64,000 nucleotides of DNA from Nocardioides pocheonensis (GTDB taxonomy: Bacteria > Actinomycetota > Actinomycetes > Propionibacteriales > Nocardioidaceae). Shown piece after piece: positions 55,064 to 63,976 of this stretch; the first letter of the stretch is position 1; each line of letters opens with the position of its first letter. The notes below the pieces were generated by a model. That model saw only the letters and a program-made list of their open reading frames with translations, was not told the origin of the DNA and ran no database searches. The stretch lies in NCBI RefSeq assembly GCF_003725535.1, contig NZ_RJSF01000046.1:76156-140155 (forward strand), in the 5' to 3' direction. Position numbers and translations under genes: made by a program.

Positions 55064-56341
55064 CTAGGCGACGGCGTCGTCATCGCTTTCGCGATCGACC
55101 GCGGCGAGCAGCTCGTCCTCTCGTTCGGCCGGACGGCTCGCCAGCAGCGCGCCGTCGGGCTCGACTGGTCGCAAGGTGCTTTCTAGGTGAGCGGCTGGAG
55201 AGCGGTCGACGGTACGGTCCGGCTCGATGTAGTGGCCCTCGGTAATCACCGCTGAGGTGTGTCCGAGGAAGGCGGCGGCCGCGTCGGTCCCGATGCCGCG
55301 TGCGATCACGGTCGCCCCCGTCCGCCGGTACCAGCGAAGACTAATTCCGCTGCTGCCCAGGTCGGCGAGCCGGAGGAACTCGCGGAAGGTGCGGCGGACG
55401 TTGTACGGGCTCAAAGGACGACCGCCACGACTGGCGAAGATGGTCCGAGTGCCGGCATCGCTCGGCATGTCAGCGATCCGACGCCGCAGCACAACGGCCG
55501 CGAACTCAGGGACCGGGATGCGCCTGATAGAGGCGTCAGTCTTGGGTCGAGGCTGACGCTCGGCTCCGCTGCCCTTGCGTTGGACGACGGTGCCATTGAC
55601 GCTCGCGATCATGCCCGTGGGCAGGTCCTCGATATCGCAAGGACGAAGCGCCAGCACCTCGCCGGGACGCATGGCGGTGCCGAGCAGGACCTCGATGATG
55701 TGGCGGACCTGCCCGTCCGGCTTGGGGCCTGGGAGACCCGGTTCACTTCGCCACCTGGCGGCAGCATCGCGAATCGCAGTGATCTGCTCAAGGGTCAGCG
55801 CCTGGGGTGTCACCTTGGCTCTCCGCAGTTGCGACGTACCTTCGACCGGGTTGCGGGCTATGGCGTCGTGACGCAGCGCGTAGCCGAAGAGCATGTTCAG
55901 CATCGTCCGAGTCTGCTTGGCTTGCGACGGCGACACCTTCGCCTGCTTCGCCAAGAACCACTCGACCCTGCCCGTGGTCACCTCGGCCAGGGTGTAGTGC
56001 TCGAACGCGGGCCTGACATGAAGTCGAAGATAGGTCCGGTAGTTCTCCTTGGTGTTGCTCGCGAGGTCGCGCAGTTCGAGATCTGCCAACCACAGGTCCG
56101 CCAGGTCGGCGAAAGAGCTCGTCGGCCGCAAGACGCCGCTGCCGGGGAGGGATGGTCGTTCGCGGATGCGCTCCATTAGTCGGCTGCGCGCGGCGGCCGC
56201 GGTGGGACCGGAGGCCCTGACCTGGCGGAGGCGACCGTCGAGGTCACGGACGCGAGTTTCGGCCACCACACGTCCGCCCACGCGGCGGGTGTTGACGGCT
56301 CCGTGGGTACCGATCGGGGTGCGAGGCCGACCGGTGCGCAT
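55064..56341 (-). CDS. Tyrosine-family integrase of an integrative element
   Basis: 425 residues. An N-terminal DNA-binding part (RVRDLDGRLRQVRASG), a SAM-like core-binding domain (SNTKENYRTYLRLHVRPAFEHYTLAEVT), then the catalytic domain: first Arg in TAMRPGEVLALRP, ISLRWYRRTGATV at the HxxR position (Arg present, His not obvious), LGHTS and nucleophile Tyr in ITEGHYIEPDR. Its start overlaps the excisionase stop (TGATG). Location beside a tRNA-Ala indicates site-specific insertion there. Confidence 0.87.
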   Translation of the reverse strand: MRTGRPRTPIGTHGAVNTRRVGGRVVAETRVRDLDGRLRQVRASGPTAAAARSRLMERIRERPSLPGSGVLRPTSSFADLADLWLADLELRDLASNTKENYRTYLRLHVRPAFEHYTLAEVTTGRVEWFLAKQAKVSPSQAKQTRTMLNMLFGYALRHDAIARNPVEGTSQLRRAKVTPQALTLEQITAIRDAAARWRSEPGLPGPKPDGQVRHIIEVLLGTAMRPGEVLALRPCDIEDLPTGMIASVNGTVVQRKGSGAERQPRPKTDASIRRIPVPEFAAVVLRRRIADMPSDAGTRTIFASRGGRPLSPYNVRRTFREFLRLADLGSSGISLRWYRRTGATVIARGIGTDAAAAFLGHTSAVITEGHYIEPDRTVDRSPAAHLESTLRPVEPDGALLASRPAEREDELLAAVDRESDDDAVA

Positions 56342-56574
56342 CAGCCGGCCTGTCGGGGGTGACGCTCGGCGTCGTCGGCCTCCATCTGGGCGAGCCAGGC
56401 GTCGACCTCGGTGACCCGGAACCGAAGCTCACGGCCGACCCGGAATCCTCGCGGGCCCCGACCTTGGCTGCGCAGGTCGTAGAGAGTCTGGATGGTGACG
56501 CCGAGTTGGGTGGCGAGTTGGGACAGCGTGAGCACGGGACCGAGCCCGGTCGATGGGTGTGTGGTGGTGTTCAT
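56341..56574 (-). CDS. Excisionase-type helix-turn-helix protein
   Basis: 77 residues from the ATG at 56574. LTLSQLATQLGVTIQTLYDLRSQGRGPRGFRVGRELRFRVTEVDAWLAQME is the MerR-like winged helix of AlpA/Xis-type proteins. The longer open frame includes non-similar sequence. It would direct excision by the coupled integrase. Adjacent to the tRNA, so it could bind the attachment-site arm. Confidence 0.82.
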   Translation of the reverse strand: MNTTTHPSTGLGPVLTLSQLATQLGVTIQTLYDLRSQGRGPRGFRVGRELRFRVTEVDAWLAQMEADDAERHPRQAG

Positions 56575-56729
56575 GCACACCAGGTGCGCAAGTCCAGTCG
56601 CACTTGGCCGAAAGCGGCCCAGACGGGCCGAGTACCCCGGCCAACCGTCCGAATTTGTGCTGACTTTCTGCTGAGTTGCCACGCGCTTCTCCTTTGTCAG
56701 GATCCGCGCGTGGCCTCTGACCAGCGGGT

Positions 56730-56806
<77 letters not shown>

Positions 56807-56868
56807 AAGTGCGAGGAAAAGTTACCACCCGGGCCGTCGTACTTCGAATCGAGCCCGGGGTGCGGGGC

Positions 56869-57750
56869 TCAGGCGCCGGCCGCCTTGCGCTGCTCGGCCT
56901 CGGCGTCCGCGACGGTCTCCGCCTCGGCCTTCGCGGCCTCGTCCGCGGAGCGGGCCAGCTCGGTGTCCGCAGCGTCGTGACCCGACGAGGTCATGCCGGT
57001 GATCTCGATCGTCCGGACGGTACGCCGCGCGCGCGCCTTGGTGACGTAGGTCGGCAGCGTGACGGGGAGCGGGTCCCAGAGGCCACCCTCCTCGAGCACC
57101 GGGGCCGCGACCGCCTCGGCGAGCTCCTCGCGGGAGAAGCCCTGGGTGTCCTCACGCCCGAGGTCGGGCTCGACCTCGGCCGGAGCAGTGGCGTGGGAAG
57201 CCGCCACCGGCTCGACGGCCTCGGCCGGAGCTCCCGTTCGGAGGGACTGGTCGGGCGCAGCGCGGCGCACCTGCTGCGCCCGGACTGTGAGCCGGGCAAC
57301 CACGAGGAAAACGAGGATCAGGGCACCCGGGACCGCGGTGGACCACCACGGCGTGTAGGCCAGGTAGCTGGTCACCGAGACCGCCACCAGGGCGAGCAGG
57401 AGGACGAGGAGCACGCGGCGACGGCGCCGGGCCGCACGGCGGGCGGCCTCGCGGCTGATCGTGTGGCGCGGCGCGGGCACCGGTGCCTGGGCGACCGGCG
57501 CCGGGGGCACGGGGAGGACGGGGCCCGGTTCCGCGGTCGTGGCGGCGGGCGCCGCAGTGGTCGTGGCGGCGGCCCGAGCGGTCGCCCGAGAAGCCGGCTT
57601 GGTCGACGCGCCCACCACGCGCACGGAGTCGGAGAACGTGTCGACGGGGCGGCTCATCGCCAGGTCGTCGTGGTGCTTGAGCGCCTTGGGGATGAGGTAG
57701 CCGGCCCACCCGACGGCGAGCACCACGAAGATGATTCCTGACAGGTCCAC
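56869..57750 (-). CDS. glpR: GlpR-like membrane protein (gephyrin-like MoeA receptor)
   Basis: 293 residues from the GTG at 57750. VDLSGIIFVVLAVGWAGYLIPKALKHHDDLAMSRPVDTFSDSVRV forms an N-terminal membrane anchor; an alanine/proline-rich linker, a basic stretch and two further hydrophobic segments (VLLVLLLALVAVSVTSYLAY, PGALILVFLVVARLTV) follow, then a long cytoplasmic acidic tail. The gene lies in the moeA-moaC-moaB-rimJ cluster, where actinobacteria carry GlpR, the membrane partner of the gephyrin-like Glp. The assignment is mostly contextual. Confidence 0.6.
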   Translation of the reverse strand: MDLSGIIFVVLAVGWAGYLIPKALKHHDDLAMSRPVDTFSDSVRVVGASTKPASRATARAAATTTAAPAATTAEPGPVLPVPPAPVAQAPVPAPRHTISREAARRAARRRRRVLLVLLLALVAVSVTSYLAYTPWWSTAVPGALILVFLVVARLTVRAQQVRRAAPDQSLRTGAPAEAVEPVAASHATAPAEVEPDLGREDTQGFSREELAEAVAAPVLEEGGLWDPLPVTLPTYVTKARARRTVRTIEITGMTSSGHDAADTELARSADEAAKAEAETVADAEAEQRKAAGA

Positions 57751-57871
57751 GCCATGAGGGTAGGAGCGAGGTGGCGCTCCGGGACGCAGGCGCACCGGTG
57801 TGTCGCCAGAACACTCCTGTGACTGGTGGGAACCAACGTCGCGACGCATGGGCGGCCGGGCCGCAGCCGGC

Positions 57872-58474
57872 TCAGCCCAAGGGCCAGCCCCGGGTCAGCC
57901 GCTGCTGCAGACCCTTCGGGCACTCCTCGCGGGTGATCGCGAACAGGCGGTGGTCACGCCAGTCGCCGTCGATGTGCAGGTAGCGCGGTGCGAAGCCGTA
58001 CTCCTGGATGCCGAGCTTCTCCACGATCCGCAGCGAGGCGGTGTTCTCGGGCCGGATCGCGATCTCGATCCGGTGCAGCCGCAGCTCGAAGAAGCAGTGG
58101 TCGACCGCCATCGCGACCGCGAGGGTCATCAGGCCGCGCCCGGCGTACGCCTCGTCGATCCAGTAGCCGACCGACGCGAACTGCGCCGACCCACGCACGA
58201 TGTTGTTCACGGTCAGCTGACCGATGAACTCCCCGTCGTACTCGAGCGCGAACGGCAGCTGCCGGCCGGCCCGCGCCTCGCGGTGCATCGCGCGGACCAT
58301 CGCACCGAAGGTGCGCGGCCGGGCGTCGGCTCCGGGCGGCGTGGTCGCGTCCCAGCGCGAGAGCCAGGCGACGTTGCGCTGTCGGATGCGGCGCCAGTCC
58401 CGCCGGTCACCGATCGCCAGCGGCCGCAGGCGCAGCGGGCCGTTGCCGAGCGCGACCGGCCAGCCGGCGCTCAT
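57872..58474 (-). CDS. rimJ: GNAT N-acetyltransferase, RimJ/RimL type
   Basis: 200 residues from the ATG at 58474. GQLTVNNIVRGSAQFASVGYWIDEAYAGRGLMTLAVAMAVDHCFF contains the acetyl-CoA loop YAGRGLM, followed by LHRIEIAIRPENTASLRIVEKLGIQEYG, the classical RimJ/RimL ending. It probably acetylates the N-terminus of a ribosomal protein or another target. The gene is 19 bases after moaB on the same strand, so it is transcribed with the molybdopterin genes. Confidence 0.87.
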   Translation of the reverse strand: MSAGWPVALGNGPLRLRPLAIGDRRDWRRIRQRNVAWLSRWDATTPPGADARPRTFGAMVRAMHREARAGRQLPFALEYDGEFIGQLTVNNIVRGSAQFASVGYWIDEAYAGRGLMTLAVAMAVDHCFFELRLHRIEIAIRPENTASLRIVEKLGIQEYGFAPRYLHIDGDWRDHRLFAITREECPKGLQQRLTRGWPLG

Positions 58475-58493
58475 GCGGGGTCCCGTGGGGTGT

Positions 58494-58976
58494 TCAGTGG
58501 TCGCTCCCGAGGAGCTGCTCGGCGGCGTGCCGCAGCACCGGTACGACGACCGCGAGCCCGTCGCGCACTCCCCCGCTCGAGCCGGGCAGGTTGACCACCA
58601 GGGTCGACCCGACCACGCCCGCGACGCCCCGCGAGAGCATCGCCGTCGCGACGCCCTGCGCGACGCCACGGGCCCGGATCGCCTCGGCGATGCCGGGGAC
58701 CTCGCGGTCCAGCAGCGACCGGGTCGCCTCCGGCGTGCGGTCGGTCGGCGTGAGGCCGGTCCCGCCGGTCGTCAGCACCACCCGGGCACCGGCGGCCACC
58801 GCCTCACGGATCGCGTCGGCGACCGGGTCGCCGTCGGGCACGACCACGGGTTCGCCCACCTCCCAGCCGTCGTGCCGGAGCGCCTCGACGATCAGCGGTC
58901 CGGTGGTGTCGGCGTACACGCCCGCGGCGGCACGGTTCGAGGCGACCACGACCGCCGCCCTGAGGGAGCCGGTCAC
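58494..58976 (-). CDS. moaB: Molybdopterin biosynthesis MoaB/MogA-type protein
   Basis: 160 residues from a GTG at 58976 that overlaps the moaC stop (GTGA). VVLTTGGTGLTPTDRTPEATRSLLDREVPGIAEAIR is the MoCF-binding motif, and VVNLPGSSGGVRDGL follows near the end. It adenylylates molybdopterin or binds it. The open frame extends through the moaC region on the same strand and must be trimmed here. Confidence 0.9.
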   Translation of the reverse strand: MTGSLRAAVVVASNRAAAGVYADTTGPLIVEALRHDGWEVGEPVVVPDGDPVADAIREAVAAGARVVLTTGGTGLTPTDRTPEATRSLLDREVPGIAEAIRARGVAQGVATAMLSRGVAGVVGSTLVVNLPGSSGGVRDGLAVVVPVLRHAAEQLLGSDH

Positions 58977-59455
58977 GCTCGCTCCCACGGGCCGCTCTTG
59001 CCGCCCGACTTCGCCTCGACCCTCACGTCGGTGATCACCGCTGCCTTGTCGACGGCCTTGACCATGTCGACGAGCGTGAGTGCGGCGACCGAGACCGCGG
59101 TCAGGGCCTCCATCTCGACGCCGGTGCGATCGGTGGTGCGCACGGTCGCGGTGATCGCGACCGCGTCGTCGAGCACCTCGAGGTCGACCGTCACACCGGA
59201 GATCGCGAGCGGGTGGCACAACGGCACCAGGTCGGGCGTGCGCTTCGCGGCCATGATCCCGGCGACCCTGGCCACCCCCAGCGCGTCGCCCTTGGGAACG
59301 CCCTCCCCGCGGAGCAGCCCGATCACCTCGCCGGAGACGAGCACCCGGCCGCTGGCCACGGCGACGCGGGCGGTGACGTCCTTGCCGGTCACGTCGACCA
59401 TCCGTGCCGCGCCGGTCTCGTCGACGTGCGTCAGCCGCGGCTCCTCCGTGCCCAT
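58973..59455 (-). CDS. moaC: Cyclic pyranopterin monophosphate synthase
   Basis: 160 residues. MVDVTGKDVTARVA, GIMAAKRTPDLVPLCHPLAISGV and VRTTDRTGVEMEALTAVSVAALTLVDMVKAVDK are the MoaC core, including the catalytic KRT, the His of CHP and the DM-K segments. It makes cyclic pyranopterin monophosphate in molybdenum-cofactor synthesis. The gene follows moeA by 16 bases. Confidence 0.95.
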   Translation of the reverse strand: MGTEEPRLTHVDETGAARMVDVTGKDVTARVAVASGRVLVSGEVIGLLRGEGVPKGDALGVARVAGIMAAKRTPDLVPLCHPLAISGVTVDLEVLDDAVAITATVRTTDRTGVEMEALTAVSVAALTLVDMVKAVDKAAVITDVRVEAKSGGKSGPWERA

Positions 59456-59471
59456 CAGCGCTGCCGGCCCA

Positions 59472-60710
59472 TCAGTACTCCCGGTCGAGCAGCATGACCG
59501 GCACGTCGGCCTCCGCCGGGACCGTGGTGACGTCCTCGGCGAGGACGATGAGCGCGTTGGCCTGCGCGAGCCCGCCCATCAGGTGCGAACCGGGACCGCC
59601 GACCGGCGTCACGACCGACCCTCCGACCCGGGGCTCGAAGAACCCCCGCAGGAACTGCCGCCGGCCCTTCATCGAGGAGACCTCCGAGGTGATCCTGGCC
59701 CGGACCAGGCTGCGGCTGTACGGCGTGCGCCCCATCATCTTGCGCAGCGCGGGCGCGACGAAGACCTCGAAGGAGACGTACGACGACACCGGGTTGCCGG
59801 GCAGGGTGAAGATCGGGGTGTCGTCCTCGCCGATGACCCCGAACCCCTGGGGCTTGCCGGGCTGCATCGCCACCTCGCAGAACTCCACCGTGCCCAGCTG
59901 GGACAGCGCCTCCTTGACCACGTCGTGCGTCCCCTTGCTGACCCCGCCGCTGGTGACGACGACGTCGGCGCGGACCAGCTGGTCGGTGAGCGCCTCGACG
60001 AACGTCTCGGGGTCGTCCGGGGTCGCGGCCACGCGGTAGGCGATCGCGCCGGCCTGCCGCACGGCCGCGGCGAGGAGGTAGGAGTTCGAGTCGTAGATGC
60101 TGTCCCGGGCCAGCTGCTCGCCGGGGTCGACCAGCTCGGAGCCGGTCGACATCACCACGACCCTGGGCCGCGGACGGGTGATGATCCGGCCGACCCCGAC
60201 GGAGGCCAGCAGCCCGACCCGGCGGGCGTCGATCCGCTCCCCCTGGCGCAGGACGACGTCTCCCTCCTTGACGTCCTCGCCGGCGCGGCGGATGTGCTGG
60301 CCCTCGCGGGGCGCGCGTCTGATCTGCACCGTGGCGACCCCGTCGTCGGTGTCCTCGACCGGCACCACCGCGGTGCAGCCGGTCGGGATCGGCGCGCCGG
60401 TCATGATCCGGACGGCCGTGCCGGGCGACATCGCGAAGATCTGGGTCTGACCCGCCGCGATCTCGCCGACGACGGGGAGGTGCACCGGCCGGTCGGGCGT
60501 GGCCTCGGCGACGTCGCGGAACACCACGGCGTACCCGTCCATCGCGGAGTTGTCGAAGATCGGCAGGGACAGCGGCGAGATCACGTCGTCGACGGCGGGG
60601 AGGCCGAGGGTCTCGAGCAGCGGCTGGTCGTACGCCGGGAGCTCACGGATCTGGTCGAGGATCGACGCGAGGTGCTCGTCGACTCCCCTCAGGCTGGAGT
60701 TCTCGGACAT
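59472..60710 (-). CDS. glp: Gephyrin-like molybdotransferase (MoeA/Glp)
   Basis: 412 residues from the ATG at 60710, preceded by GGTGGAG; a GTG three codons earlier is possible. PIFDNSAMDGYAV, VRIMTGAPIPTG, VVMSTGSELVDPG, VVTSGGVSKGTHDVV and FTLPGNPVSSYVSFEVF are the MoeA signature set in order. It inserts molybdate into adenylylated molybdopterin. In actinobacteria the Glp branch has also been linked to cell division through GlpR, whose candidate gene is four genes downstream. Confidence 0.92.
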   Translation of the reverse strand: MSENSSLRGVDEHLASILDQIRELPAYDQPLLETLGLPAVDDVISPLSLPIFDNSAMDGYAVVFRDVAEATPDRPVHLPVVGEIAAGQTQIFAMSPGTAVRIMTGAPIPTGCTAVVPVEDTDDGVATVQIRRAPREGQHIRRAGEDVKEGDVVLRQGERIDARRVGLLASVGVGRIITRPRPRVVVMSTGSELVDPGEQLARDSIYDSNSYLLAAAVRQAGAIAYRVAATPDDPETFVEALTDQLVRADVVVTSGGVSKGTHDVVKEALSQLGTVEFCEVAMQPGKPQGFGVIGEDDTPIFTLPGNPVSSYVSFEVFVAPALRKMMGRTPYSRSLVRARITSEVSSMKGRRQFLRGFFEPRVGGSVVTPVGGPGSHLMGGLAQANALIVLAEDVTTVPAEADVPVMLLDREY

Positions 60711-60738
60711 GGGCTCCACCCTATGACCGCGGCGGTGC

Positions 60739-62121
60739 TCAGCTGGTGAGGACCGTGCCCGACTCCACCCGACCGCGCTCGCCGTCGAGGGTCACCTTGC
60801 CGACCACCGTGATGTTGTCGCCGAAGGTCCAGTCGCCGTCGACGACGAACGACTCCGCCTGCCGCAGCGAGGGAGCGCCCTCCTTGAACCGCTTGTCGAA
60901 GTCGCCGACGAGCTTGTAGACGCCGTCGAGGTCCACGAACGGGATCATCGGAGAGGCCTGGTCGAGCACGAAGTCGTCGCCGAGGTCGTAGACGTCGGAG
61001 CGCAGGACCAGCAGGTCGTTGGTGGTCTTCACCGGCACGAACCGCCGGCGGGTCACCTCGATCGTCTGCGCCCCGGAGAAGACCTCGATCGCGGCACCCA
61101 TCGCCGACTCGATCTGGATCACCTTCGGGGTCGACGAGTCGGCAGGGTCGACGTGCTTGACGTTGCGGATGAGGGGCAGGCCGAGCATGCCGTCGCGGCT
61201 GTCGAGCTCCGACCGGAGCGCCTCGAGGTTCACCCAGATGTTGTTGGTCGAGGCGAACCGGTGCCGGTCGAGATCAGCCAGCGCCTTCTGGTCCGCAGGC
61301 AGCGTCTGCGCGGTCTCGCGGAGCACGATCCGGCCGTCGGCCTTGCGGATCGCGAAGTGGCCGCCCTTCCGGTCGGACGGAGTGCGGCGCACCGCCTCGA
61401 TCGCGAAGGGGGCACCCGACCCGGCGAACCACCCTGCCACGCGCGGCTCGGCGACCGCGCCCAGGTTGTCCGCGTTGGAGATGAACACCTGCCGGTAGCC
61501 GGCGTCGAGCAGCGTGCCGACGAGGCCGGATGCGGAGAGGGCGGTGTAGATGTCGCCGTGTCCCGGCGGACACCACTCCAGCGTCGGGTCCTTCTGCCAG
61601 CTCACCGGCATCAGGTTCTTCTCGAGAAGCTTGGGCTCCTTGTTCTGCATCAGCTCCAGCGGCACCCCGTCGACCGGGAGGTCGGCGTACCGGGACAGGG
61701 CGGCCAGCGTGTCCGCGCTGGTGCGGAAGCTGTTCATGAAGATCAGCGGCAGCGAGGCGTCGTACGTGCGTCGCAGGTGCAGCACCTGGCGGGCGATGAT
61801 GTCGAGGAAGGAGAGGCCGCGACGCACGCAGAGCAGCGACTTGGCACGGTCCATGCCCATCGACGTGCCGAGGCCACCGTTGAGCTTGATCACCGCAGTC
61901 TCGCGCAGCGCGCGGACGCCGTCCTCCTCGGTGACGTCGGCGTCAGCGAGCGCCGGCATGTCCAGGGGCTCGATCGCGGACTCGGGGATCATCCCGGTCT
62001 CGCCGCGCTCGAGCTGGCGGTAGTGGTGTGCGAACACCTCGATCGCCAGCGGGTGTACGCCCGCCGCGATCATCTTGTCGCGGGCCGCGCGTAGTCCTGG
62101 CCCGCTGCCGGATTCGGTCAT
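60739..62121 (-). CDS. UTP-glucose-1-phosphate uridylyltransferase, UDPGP (eukaryote-like) family
   Basis: 460 residues from the ATG at 62121. The nucleotide-binding motif is VIKLNGGLGTSMGMDRAKSLL near residue 80, followed by FMNSFRTSADTL, the UTP/metal segment PPGHGDIYTAL and FISNADNLGA. These belong to the UDPGP family common in eukaryotes, not to the short bacterial GalU family. The enzyme makes UDP-glucose for cell-wall and storage glycans. It ends 28 bases before the moeA start on the same strand. Confidence 0.88.
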   Translation of the reverse strand: MTESGSGPGLRAARDKMIAAGVHPLAIEVFAHHYRQLERGETGMIPESAIEPLDMPALADADVTEEDGVRALRETAVIKLNGGLGTSMGMDRAKSLLCVRRGLSFLDIIARQVLHLRRTYDASLPLIFMNSFRTSADTLAALSRYADLPVDGVPLELMQNKEPKLLEKNLMPVSWQKDPTLEWCPPGHGDIYTALSASGLVGTLLDAGYRQVFISNADNLGAVAEPRVAGWFAGSGAPFAIEAVRRTPSDRKGGHFAIRKADGRIVLRETAQTLPADQKALADLDRHRFASTNNIWVNLEALRSELDSRDGMLGLPLIRNVKHVDPADSSTPKVIQIESAMGAAIEVFSGAQTIEVTRRRFVPVKTTNDLLVLRSDVYDLGDDFVLDQASPMIPFVDLDGVYKLVGDFDKRFKEGAPSLRQAESFVVDGDWTFGDNITVVGKVTLDGERGRVESGTVLTS

Positions 62122-62173
62122 ACCCCGATCGTAGGGTCGTCCCGGTCGGGTTCCACACCGAGGACCCCGATGC

Positions 62174-63187
62174 TCACTCCTCGGCGCTCGGGGCCGACGC
62201 TCCACGCTCCTGCAGCTCGCTCGCGATCACGTCGAGGTCGACCACGACCGCCCGCAGTGCGCGTACGCCGCGTGGCTGCAGGATCGCCGACATCGACCGG
62301 TCGACCTCGTCGCCGCTGACCGCCGCGGCGAGGCTGGCGAGCCCGATCCCGACCTGCGCCTTGGTCACCGGGCGGCCGAGCGACGTCGACCCGGTGCGGA
62401 GCACCTCCATCGCGGTCGCGAGGTTGGCGTCGATCGCCGCGACCTGCTGGAGCGCGCGCTCGACGTCGGGCCCGGTCGGTCGCGGTCGGCGGTCGACGAG
62501 CTCGATGCTGCGGATCCGGTCGCGGAGGCGGGCGAGCCGGTCCAGGGGTTGCGACGGAGGTGCCGGGTGCGCCTCGATCTCGGCGACCGTGCGCGCGATC
62601 GCCGCGGCGACGTACGGCGTCCGCGCGCTCGCCAGCACCTGCTGGAGCGCGGGCACGACCGCCGGATCTCCCAGTCGGGCGAGCCCTGCGAGGGCCGGCA
62701 GGGGGTCGTCGGAGTGAGCCACCCACTCGAGCAGGGCCCGGACTCCCCGGGCGTCGCCGTGGTCGGCGAGACCGCGGGCTGCCGAGAGGCGCACGTGCGG
62801 GTCACGGTCGGTCACCCCCGCCGCGAACGCCTCGTCCGCGAGCGCCGTGTCGAGCCGGCGCAGCAGGTCGCTCGCCACGAGGCGCACCTGTCCGTCCGGG
62901 TGGCACTCGAGGGCATCGGCGAGCAGGGCGACGGCGCGCGGGGACGCCGCACGGTGGAAGGTCTCGTCCTCGATCCGGCCGAAGTGGGCGTGGTCGGGGT
63001 CGTCCAGGATCGCCTCGAGGAGCGCGGTGATGCCGGCCTCGCCGAGGTCCACGAGCGCGGAGGCCGCCACGCACAGCTCGTCGGCGGCCCCGGCCCTGGC
63101 GGCGGCGAGCATCGCCTCGCGGAGACCGGTCACGTCCCCGAGCGCGGCCAGCTGCTCGATCCGGTGCCTGCGTGTGAACAGCGACAT
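62174..63187 (-). CDS. HEAT-repeat-containing protein
   Basis: 337 residues from the ATG at 63187 with GGCAGGAG upstream. Repeating helical pairs with Asp/Arg-ending turns are visible (HPDGQVRLVASDLLRRLDTALADEA, DRDPHVRLSAARGLADHGDARGVRALLEWV, LARLGDPAVVPALQQVL), typical of HEAT scaffolds. The last 100 residues form a separate helical part. No catalytic site and no membrane segment are seen. The gene lies 52 bases upstream of the UDPGP gene. Function unknown, probably protein-protein binding. Confidence 0.75.
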   Translation of the reverse strand: MSLFTRRHRIEQLAALGDVTGLREAMLAAARAGAADELCVAASALVDLGEAGITALLEAILDDPDHAHFGRIEDETFHRAASPRAVALLADALECHPDGQVRLVASDLLRRLDTALADEAFAAGVTDRDPHVRLSAARGLADHGDARGVRALLEWVAHSDDPLPALAGLARLGDPAVVPALQQVLASARTPYVAAAIARTVAEIEAHPAPPSQPLDRLARLRDRIRSIELVDRRPRPTGPDVERALQQVAAIDANLATAMEVLRTGSTSLGRPVTKAQVGIGLASLAAAVSGDEVDRSMSAILQPRGVRALRAVVVDLDVIASELQERGASAPSAEE

Positions 63188-63309
63188 TTCGGGCTCCTGC
63201 CTTCCCAAGCCCAGCATCGCGTCGGGACCGGACGGTGCAGCAGAGGCATTCGGGCCGCTCCGGAGGGCCTTTGGGACCGCCGCGAACGCGCGGATAGGTT
63301 GGGTGCGCC

Positions 63310-63888
63310 ATGGACCCGATCGACGGAGCGAAGCTCGCGCTGCGCGACCAGCTCGTCACGGCGCGCGGTCGGCTCCCCCTCGCCGAGCTGGCCGAGCGGT
63401 CCCGCGCGGTGGCCGACCTGCTGCTCGCCGACCCCGCCGTACGCCGGGCCGCGACCGTCGCGACGTACGTCTCGGTCGGCCGCGAGCCCGGCACCGGCGC
63501 CCTCCTCGAGGGCCTGGCCGCCGCGGGCAAGCGGATCATCCTGCCGTTGCTCCTCCCGGACGACGACCTCGACTGGGCGACGTACTCCGGCCCGGACGGG
63601 CTGGCCCCGGCCGGCCGCGGGCTCCTCGAACCGGTGACCGCGCCGCTCGGCAAGGACGCTGTCGCCACCGCCGATGCCGTGATCGTGCCGGGCCTGGCCG
63701 TCGACCACAGCGGCCTGCGGCTCGGCCGTGGAGGCGGCTCCTACGACCGGGCGCTCGGGCGCGTCCCCGTCGGCACGTTCACCTGCGTGGTGCTCAACGA
63801 CGAGGAGGTCCTCGACGCCGTCCCGGCCGCCCCCCACGACCGCCGGGTGACCGCGGTCGTCACCGAGCGCCGCCTCCTCCGCTTCTGA
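63310..63888 (+). CDS. 5-Formyltetrahydrofolate cyclo-ligase
   Basis: 192 residues. VATYVSVGREPGT, RIILPLLLP and the phosphate/folate-binding GLRLGRGGGSYDR (GxGxGxYDR type) define this family. It converts 5-formyl-THF to methenyl-THF using ATP. It is divergent from the HEAT-repeat gene; the 122 bases between them carry both promoters, with a TAGGTT hexamer (a possible -10 box) just upstream of this start. Confidence 0.93.
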   Translation: MDPIDGAKLALRDQLVTARGRLPLAELAERSRAVADLLLADPAVRRAATVATYVSVGREPGTGALLEGLAAAGKRIILPLLLPDDDLDWATYSGPDGLAPAGRGLLEPVTAPLGKDAVATADAVIVPGLAVDHSGLRLGRGGGSYDRALGRVPVGTFTCVVLNDEEVLDAVPAAPHDRRVTAVVTERRLLRF

Positions 63889-63916
63889 CCCGTCGGCCAG
63901 GAGCTCGAGTCGCCAC

Positions 63917-63976
63917 CCGGTGGTTGAGCCGACCCCGGTGGTTGAGCCGACCCTGGTTTCGGCAGGCTCAACCACC
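63917..63976. repeat. Short tandem and inverted repeat cluster at right edge
   Basis: The 18-base unit CCGGTGGTTGAGCCGACC is present twice in tandem at 63917-63934 and 63935-63952. A related arm GGTTTCGGCAGGCTCAACCACC at 63955-63976 is largely the reverse complement, and another partial copy follows at the window end. Together they can fold into a hairpin downstream of the cyclo-ligase. Such REP-like elements built on TGGTTGAGCCTGCCGAAACC occur widely in Nocardioidaceae and related actinobacteria. Confidence 0.7.

Noticed and set aside
58224..60749. 841-codon open frame on the plus strand
   Set aside because: Antisense to rimJ, moaB, moaC and moeA, which all have clear family motifs; repetitive His/Arg/Asp composition marks it as a shadow.
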